Source of the DNA: JBCDHN01 sp964351855
Lineage (GTDB): Bacteria; Verrucomicrobiota; Verrucomicrobiia; Verrucomicrobiales; DEV007
Assembly: GCA_964351855.1 (NCBI GenBank)
Contig: CAYGQD010000005.1
Coordinates: 17,961 to 81,960 of the forward strand
DNA: 64,000 nt
Direction of reading: 5' to 3'
A program made the translations under genes and the position numbers. Shown piece after piece: positions 60,346 to 64,000 of this stretch. The notes beneath the pieces are model-generated. The model worked only from the letters and a program-made list of their open reading frames with translations, ran no database searches and was not told the DNA's origin. Positions within the stretch are counted from its first letter, which is position 1. The number at the start of each line of letters is the position of its first letter.

Positions 60346-61796
60346 GGACGGTCGAAATCGAGCCACGCTTTGTCGCTTGGCGAGATCGCGCCCGACTCCT
60401 CCTTGCTCAGTCCATTCCGCCCGAAGAAATTCTCTGGGAGACCGAAGGCGGAAGCTTGTTTGCCGCGGATGAAACGGAGCGCACTCCGATTCCGACGGAG
60501 CCGTTACGGATTCCCCGGCGATTCCTCGATCTCGCCGAGCTAGTTGCTTGTCATCGCGCTCCGGAACGCTGGGCCCTGCTGTATCGCGTCGCCTGGCGCA
60601 TTTCTCGAGGAAACGAGCGTCAACTCCTTCAAATTGCCACGGATTCCGACGTGAACCGGCTTCAGGAATATTCCGCGGCAGTGCGTCGCGATCGCCACAA
60701 GATGAAAGCCTTTGTCCGGTTTCGGAAAATGGGGATCGACGAAGAAACGCATCGGGAACAATTCGCAGCGTGGTTCGAGCCAGAACATCACATCGTGGAG
60801 CTGACCGCGCCGTTTTTTGCGAAACGCTTCGCCGGAATGGACTGGTCGATCCTGACGCCAGATCACTCCGCGCATTGGAATGGGGACGCACTCACCTTCA
60901 CCAAAGGCGTTTCGAGGGCCGACGCCCCAAGTGAAGATTCCCTCGATGACTACTGGAGGACTTATTACCGGCACATTTTCAATCCGGCCCGACTCAAGCT
61001 CAAGGCGATGCAATCGGAGATGCCGAAGAAGTATTGGAAGAATCTGCCGGAAGCGCCGCTCATCGCTGAACTCACCTCCCGGGCATCTCTTCGCATGGGG
61101 AATATGGTCGAGGCTCCGTCCAGTCCCAAGGCCCACGTTTCGGAGCGCATTCCGATCGGCGTCCCGGATCCGGAGCCTGAGGTCTCGCCCGTCGATCCGG
61201 TCGAAGTGCTTCGACAAGCGGAGGAGATCCCGCTGTCTGAAATCCGTTCCCGGGCGCTGAACTGTCGCGCATGCGAACTCTGTGCACGAGCCACTCAGAC
61301 CGTCTTTGGCGTTGGCCCGATTGGCGCGGAAATCATGATTGTGGGTGAGCAACCCGGCGATCAGGAAGACCTTCAAGGAGAGCCCTTCGTCGGCCCCGCC
61401 GGACAGCTTCTCGATCAAGCGTTGATCGAACTGGGCATCGATCGCGCCGAGATCTACCTGACGAATATCGTCAAACACTTCAAGTGGACGCGACGCGGAA
61501 AACGGCGGCTTCACGAAAATCCGGATGCGACGGAGATCGCCACGTGTCGGCCCTGGGTTTTGGCAGAAATTCTCAAGGTTCGTCCCAAAACGGTAGTCTG
61601 TCTCGGGGCCACCGCTGCCAAAGCGTTGATTCGCCCGGACTTCAAACTGCTTCAGGAACGCGGCGTGGTCAGCAATTGTGATCTCGCGGAACAGGTCATC
61701 GCCACGGTTCATCCGTCCTACCTCCTCAGACTCCCTGATCCGAGCCAACAATCCGCGGAACGTCAGCGATGGATCAATGATTTGCGCCAGGTATGA
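60342..61796 (+). CDS. DUF4130-UdgX fusion, uracil-DNA-binding protein
   Basis: Protein of 484 residues fusing two modules. Residues about 70-260 form the DUF4130 domain (RMVAWRISRGNERQLLQIATDSDVNRL region, MKAFVRFRKM, FAAWFEPEHHIVELTAPFFAKRFAGMDWSILTPDHSAHWNG). Residues about 290-484 are a family-4-like uracil-DNA glycosylase of UdgX type: RALNCRACELCARATQTVFG with cluster cysteines, GEQPGDQEDLQGEPFVGPAGQLLDQAL, and the UdgX-specific loop KHFKWTRRGKRRLHENPD near 386 in place of KRRIH. In studied UdgX the His of this loop forms a covalent bond with uracil-DNA; that His is kept here. The end includes ATVHPSYLLR. It follows the radical SAM gene and overlaps the DUF3253 gene, a coupled operon. 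The module junction is in frame. Confidence 0.9.
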   Translation: MRTVEIEPRFVAWRDRARLLLAQSIPPEEILWETEGGSLFAADETERTPIPTEPLRIPRRFLDLAELVACHRAPERWALLYRVAWRISRGNERQLLQIATDSDVNRLQEYSAAVRRDRHKMKAFVRFRKMGIDEETHREQFAAWFEPEHHIVELTAPFFAKRFAGMDWSILTPDHSAHWNGDALTFTKGVSRADAPSEDSLDDYWRTYYRHIFNPARLKLKAMQSEMPKKYWKNLPEAPLIAELTSRASLRMGNMVEAPSSPKAHVSERIPIGVPDPEPEVSPVDPVEVLRQAEEIPLSEIRSRALNCRACELCARATQTVFGVGPIGAEIMIVGEQPGDQEDLQGEPFVGPAGQLLDQALIELGIDRAEIYLTNIVKHFKWTRRGKRRLHENPDATEIATCRPWVLAEILKVRPKTVVCLGATAAKALIRPDFKLLQERGVVSNCDLAEQVIATVHPSYLLRLPDPSQQSAERQRWINDLRQV

Positions 61797-62047
61797 ACGA
61801 ACGCATGGAGATCGCCATCTTCGAACTGCTCGCGGCTCGGGCCCCCGGCGCAACGATCTGCCCCAGTGAGGCGGCCCGAAAAGCGGCCACCGACGATTGG
61901 CGCGACCAGATGGAGCTGACCCGCTCAGTTGCAGTCGAACTCGTTCAACAGGGGCGATTGGAAATCTGTCAACGCGGTCAAATCGTTCCTGATCCAACAA
62001 AGGTGAAAGGCCCGATTCGGCTGCGGTTGCCCTCACCCGGGAAGTAG
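61793..62047 (+). CDS. DUF3253 family protein
   Basis: Small winged-helix-like protein of 84 residues. It matches DUF3253 by ATICPSEAARKAATDDWRDQMELTRSVAVEL, GRLEICQRGQIVPDP and the terminal GPIRLRL. The start overlaps the UdgX stop (ATGA), so it is the third gene of the repair operon. The function is not known; the small winged-helix outline could mean nucleic-acid binding. Length is normal for the family. No terminator with a proper U-run is obvious immediately downstream, although hairpins in the btaA leader begin 20 bases on. Confidence 0.88.
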   Translation: MNERMEIAIFELLAARAPGATICPSEAARKAATDDWRDQMELTRSVAVELVQQGRLEICQRGQIVPDPTKVKGPIRLRLPSPGK

Positions 62048-62068
62048 CGCTTTACTCCGAAGCGTTTT

Positions 62069-62133
62069 CCTTTTGAGCGCTTCATGAAGAGCCCGGAATC
62101 CATGCTCAAAAGGCTCTTGGAGGACTCTTAGTC
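62069..62133 (+). promoter_or_regulatory. Leader with alternative stem-loops upstream of btaA
   Basis: CCTTTTGAGC (62069-62078) pairs perfectly with GCTCAAAAGG (62104-62113). AAGAGCC (62087-62093) pairs perfectly with GGCTCTT (62112-62118). The two stems cannot both form in full because they share 62112-62113. A third hairpin, GGACT-CTT-AGTCC (62121-62133), follows, then moderately T-rich DNA. It may be a terminator for the upstream repair operon, an attenuator, or both. Confidence 0.45.
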
Positions 62134-62195
62134 CCCATCTTTTCGCATTTTAGAATTGCCGGAATCCAAATCTTTCGCTTGAAAGGAGATGGTTC

Positions 62196-62255
62196 ATGGC
62201 GAAATCCTCACATGTTACCATTTGTGTAGGAGTTTTCGTTCCAAGAGAATCGTAA
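62196..62255 (+). CDS. Candidate 19-residue upstream ORF before btaA
   Basis: ATG at 62196 reads MAKSSHVTICVGVFVPRES and stops with TAA at 62253-62255, three bases before the btaA ATG at 62259. It has the best Shine-Dalgarno sequence in this neighbourhood, AAGGAG, six to eleven bases upstream (about 62183-62188). The peptide shows no run of a single amino acid and no family. btaA itself has no such site of its own, so translational coupling from this ORF is plausible. Confidence 0.4.
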   Translation: MAKSSHVTICVGVFVPRES

Positions 62256-62258
62256 GTT

Positions 62259-63461
62259 ATGGCCACTGATCAATCTCGACCCGCCGAGGCGGAAAGCGTC
62301 TCCAATCAGCTCTTTAAGGCTGCCGGGGAACTGATGTTTCACCACGTTCATGGCAGTCGCCTGATCTACAACTCCTGCTGGGAAGATCCGCGACTCGATC
62401 GGCAGGTGATGGAACTGGACTCGGATAGCGAAGTCGTCATGATCACGAGCGCCGGATGTAACGCGCTGGATTACCTGCTGGATCAACCGGCGAAGATCCA
62501 CACGGTGGATGTCAATTACCGCCAAAACGCGCTCCTTCAGCTGAAGATGAAGATGATCGAGCGGGGCAATTTCCCCGATCTCTTCGAGATGTTCGGAATC
62601 GGGTCACATGAAAATTACCGCGAGATTTTCCAGGAGGTAATTCCCCAACTCCCGGAATGGGCCCAAGGGTTCTGGAATCGGAACGACGGATTCTTCGATC
62701 CCAACAGCGCGAAGAAGTCCTTTTACTACCAGGGAGCCGCTGGAACCGCTGCCTGGCTCATGGGAGTGGCGCTGTTTCGAGCGAAACCGAACATCAAAAA
62801 CTTCGCTCTCAGCATTCTGGATTCGGCCACACTGGATCAGCAGCGCGACGTCTTTGAATTGATGGAGCCGAAGATTTGGGGACGAATCTCGAGTTGGATG
62901 ATTCGCCGGAAAACGATCATGACGCTGCTGGGCGTTCCCGGGCCCCAAGTGAAGTTGATCGAAAACGACTATCCCGGCGGTCAGGAAAGCTACGTGAAAG
63001 ACAAACTTCGCCACGTCCTCACTCAACTGCCAGCTCGGGACAACTATTTCTGGCGAGTCTACATCACGGGTTCCTATTCCCTGAATTGCTGTCCGGAATA
63101 TTTAAAGCAGGCGAATCTAGAGCCACTTCGCAATCGGTTGGATCGCATCAATCCCTACACCGGAACCATCTCCAACTTCCTCCGAGAGAACCCCGGCGAG
63201 TACAGCCACTTCGTCTTGCTCGACCATCTCGACTGGCTCGCCTGGCACGACTATGAGGCGCTTCTCGAAGAATGGGAGCTCATTTTCAAGAACAGCCGTC
63301 CCGGGACGAAAATCCTTCTTCGCAGCGCAGCGATGAACATCGATTTCATTCCCGAATCCGTCACCCGACGCTTGCAGTTCCACCCGGAAATCACGACGCC
63401 CCTTCACTACATTGACCGGGTGGGAACCTATGGAAGTTTCCATCTTGCGACGGTTCTATGA
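62259..63461 (+). CDS. btaA: BtaA-like S-adenosylmethionine:diacylglycerol 3-amino-3-carboxypropyltransferase (DUF3419)
   Basis: First enzyme of betaine lipid (diacylglyceryl-trimethylhomoserine, DGTS) synthesis, which transfers the aminocarboxypropyl group of SAM to diacylglycerol. The protein is 400 residues, the family's usual length. Conserved segments are LIYNSCWEDPRLDRQVMEL, VVMITSAGCNALDYLLDQPAKIHTVDVNYRQNALLQLKM (SAM-binding Rossmann part, near 58-95), KSFYYQGAAGTAAW and FSHFVLLDHLDWLAWHDYEALLEEW-type text near the C-terminus (SHFVLLDHLDWLAWHDYEAL). The next gene overlaps by ATGA and encodes a BtaB-like methyltransferase, which strengthens the call. In bacteria these genes are induced by phosphate limitation; no Pho-box is visible here. 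Confidence 0.9.
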   Translation: MATDQSRPAEAESVSNQLFKAAGELMFHHVHGSRLIYNSCWEDPRLDRQVMELDSDSEVVMITSAGCNALDYLLDQPAKIHTVDVNYRQNALLQLKMKMIERGNFPDLFEMFGIGSHENYREIFQEVIPQLPEWAQGFWNRNDGFFDPNSAKKSFYYQGAAGTAAWLMGVALFRAKPNIKNFALSILDSATLDQQRDVFELMEPKIWGRISSWMIRRKTIMTLLGVPGPQVKLIENDYPGGQESYVKDKLRHVLTQLPARDNYFWRVYITGSYSLNCCPEYLKQANLEPLRNRLDRINPYTGTISNFLRENPGEYSHFVLLDHLDWLAWHDYEALLEEWELIFKNSRPGTKILLRSAAMNIDFIPESVTRRLQFHPEITTPLHYIDRVGTYGSFHLATVL

Positions 63462-64000
63462 ATGATTCTGCGATCGGAGAAGCGGATCAGCCGAGCCGCA
63501 TTGAAAATTATTACCGCTTCCATTCCGCGATTTATGACGCCACCCGGTGGACGTTTCTTTTCGGGCGGAATGCGATTCTGACCAACGTCAGTGGTGAGCC
63601 CAACCGAATTCTTGAGGTCGGATGTGGCACGGGAAGGAATCTGACCGCGATCGCTTCGCGTTTCCCGAATTCAACCATTACGGGACTGGATCTTTCCAAG
63701 GACATGTTGCGCGTGGCAAGACGCCGGGCGGAAACCAACGATCCTCCCATCGAATTGCTCAACGCGGCTTACGATGAGCCTGTTGGCGGCGAATCCGGTT
63801 TTGACCTGATTCTCTTTTCCTATGCCTTGAGCATGTTCAACCCCGGTTTTGAAGCCGCGATCGAAGCGGCGGAAAAGGATCTAGCGCCGGGAGGCCAAAT
63901 CGCGGTGGTCGATTTTCATGACACGCCCCACCCTGCGTTCGAACGTTGGATGGGAGTGAATCACGTGCGCATGAATGCCCAGTTGCTCCCCAAATTGGAG
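63458..64000 (+). CDS. btaB: BtaB-like SAM-dependent N-methyltransferase (partial, 3' end beyond window)
   Basis: The frame opens at ATG 63458, overlapping the btaA stop, and runs 181 codons to the window edge. Early residues are IENYYRFHSAIYDATRWTFLFGRNAIL, then the SAM-binding motif ILEVGCGTGRNLTAIASRFP near residue 52 and GLDLSKDMLRVARRR. These match the Class I methyltransferases that add three methyl groups to diacylglyceryl-homoserine in DGTS synthesis. A position directly after btaA supports this over a generic methyltransferase. The C-terminal part is not in the window, so completeness is unknown. Confidence 0.85.
   Translation, partial: MNDSAIGEADQPSRIENYYRFHSAIYDATRWTFLFGRNAILTNVSGEPNRILEVGCGTGRNLTAIASRFPNSTITGLDLSKDMLRVARRRAETNDPPIELLNAAYDEPVGGESGFDLILFSYALSMFNPGFEAAIEAAEKDLAPGGQIAVVDFHDTPHPAFERWMGVNHVRMNAQLLPKLE

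Noticed and set aside
59179..60891. 570-codon reverse open frame
   Set aside because: Antisense to the radical SAM and UdgX genes, which carry CxxxCxxC and glycosylase motifs.

Overview
The window looks like a draft scaffold from a free-living, probably aquatic member of the PVC superphylum, most likely Verrucomicrobiota. The signature is the mix of PVC-specific families: DUF1501 and DUF1549/DUF1553 modules, a DUF1552 plus DUF1587/1592/1595/1588/1585 pair, SHD1 domains, sorbosone-dehydrogenase-like propeller proteins joined to DUF1080 or SGNH modules, two formylglycine-type sulfatases, and a Tat-exported Gfo/Idh/MocA oxidoreductase. Genes are dense, on both strands, in short operons. A 10-N run inside purH marks an assembly gap. 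I found no rRNA, tRNA, CRISPR array or transposase gene.

Region by region. 1-2409 is ileS, running off the left edge. 2566-5758 holds a promoter and two Wza-like polysaccharide export genes. 5765-31080 is mainly periplasmic degradation and redox: a sulfatase, a large SGNH/propeller/azurin protein, a CCxxC metal-domain protein, an HTTM membrane protein, an orphan DUF1501 gene, CstA, a BatD-BatE fusion, a Gfo/Idh/MocA protein, the DUF1552/DUF1592 pair, a DUF1080/propeller/cytochrome c protein flanked by dispersed repeats, and a TraB-like protein. 31200-41040 carries housekeeping and central metabolism: purH, a POT transporter with an odd insertion, gmk, a second sulfatase followed by a short inverted-repeat element, and a 2-oxoacid dehydrogenase E1alpha-E1beta-E2 operon. 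41169-51094 holds a polysaccharide deacetylase lipoprotein, small membrane proteins, a DUF1549-DUF1501 operon with a divergent PAS-AraC regulator, a DbpA-domain DEAD-box helicase, and a DUF4174 gene followed by a decayed cupin gene.

51168-64000 looks like a light, oxidative-damage and DNA-repair neighbourhood: two NAD(P)-binding proteins, two FAD amine-oxidase-like enzymes, a fasciclin protein, a cryptochrome/photolyase-family protein, a SOUL lipoprotein, then a coupled operon of radical SAM protein, DUF4130-UdgX fusion and DUF3253 protein. The window ends with btaA and the start of btaB, the two genes for betaine lipid (DGTS) synthesis, behind a structured leader with a 19-codon upstream ORF.

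The most useful leads are: an 18-bp palindrome (TTCACG-N6-CGTGAA) in front of both DUF1501-type loci, one copy between the DUF1549 operon and the AraC gene; a 211-bp MITE-like element with CTAG duplications exactly at a sulfatase stop codon; a cupin gene with an internal deletion; a pseudopilin-like insertion in a peptide transporter; and the btaA leader. I see no single large undescribed system. The candidates are modest and each needs a homology search.
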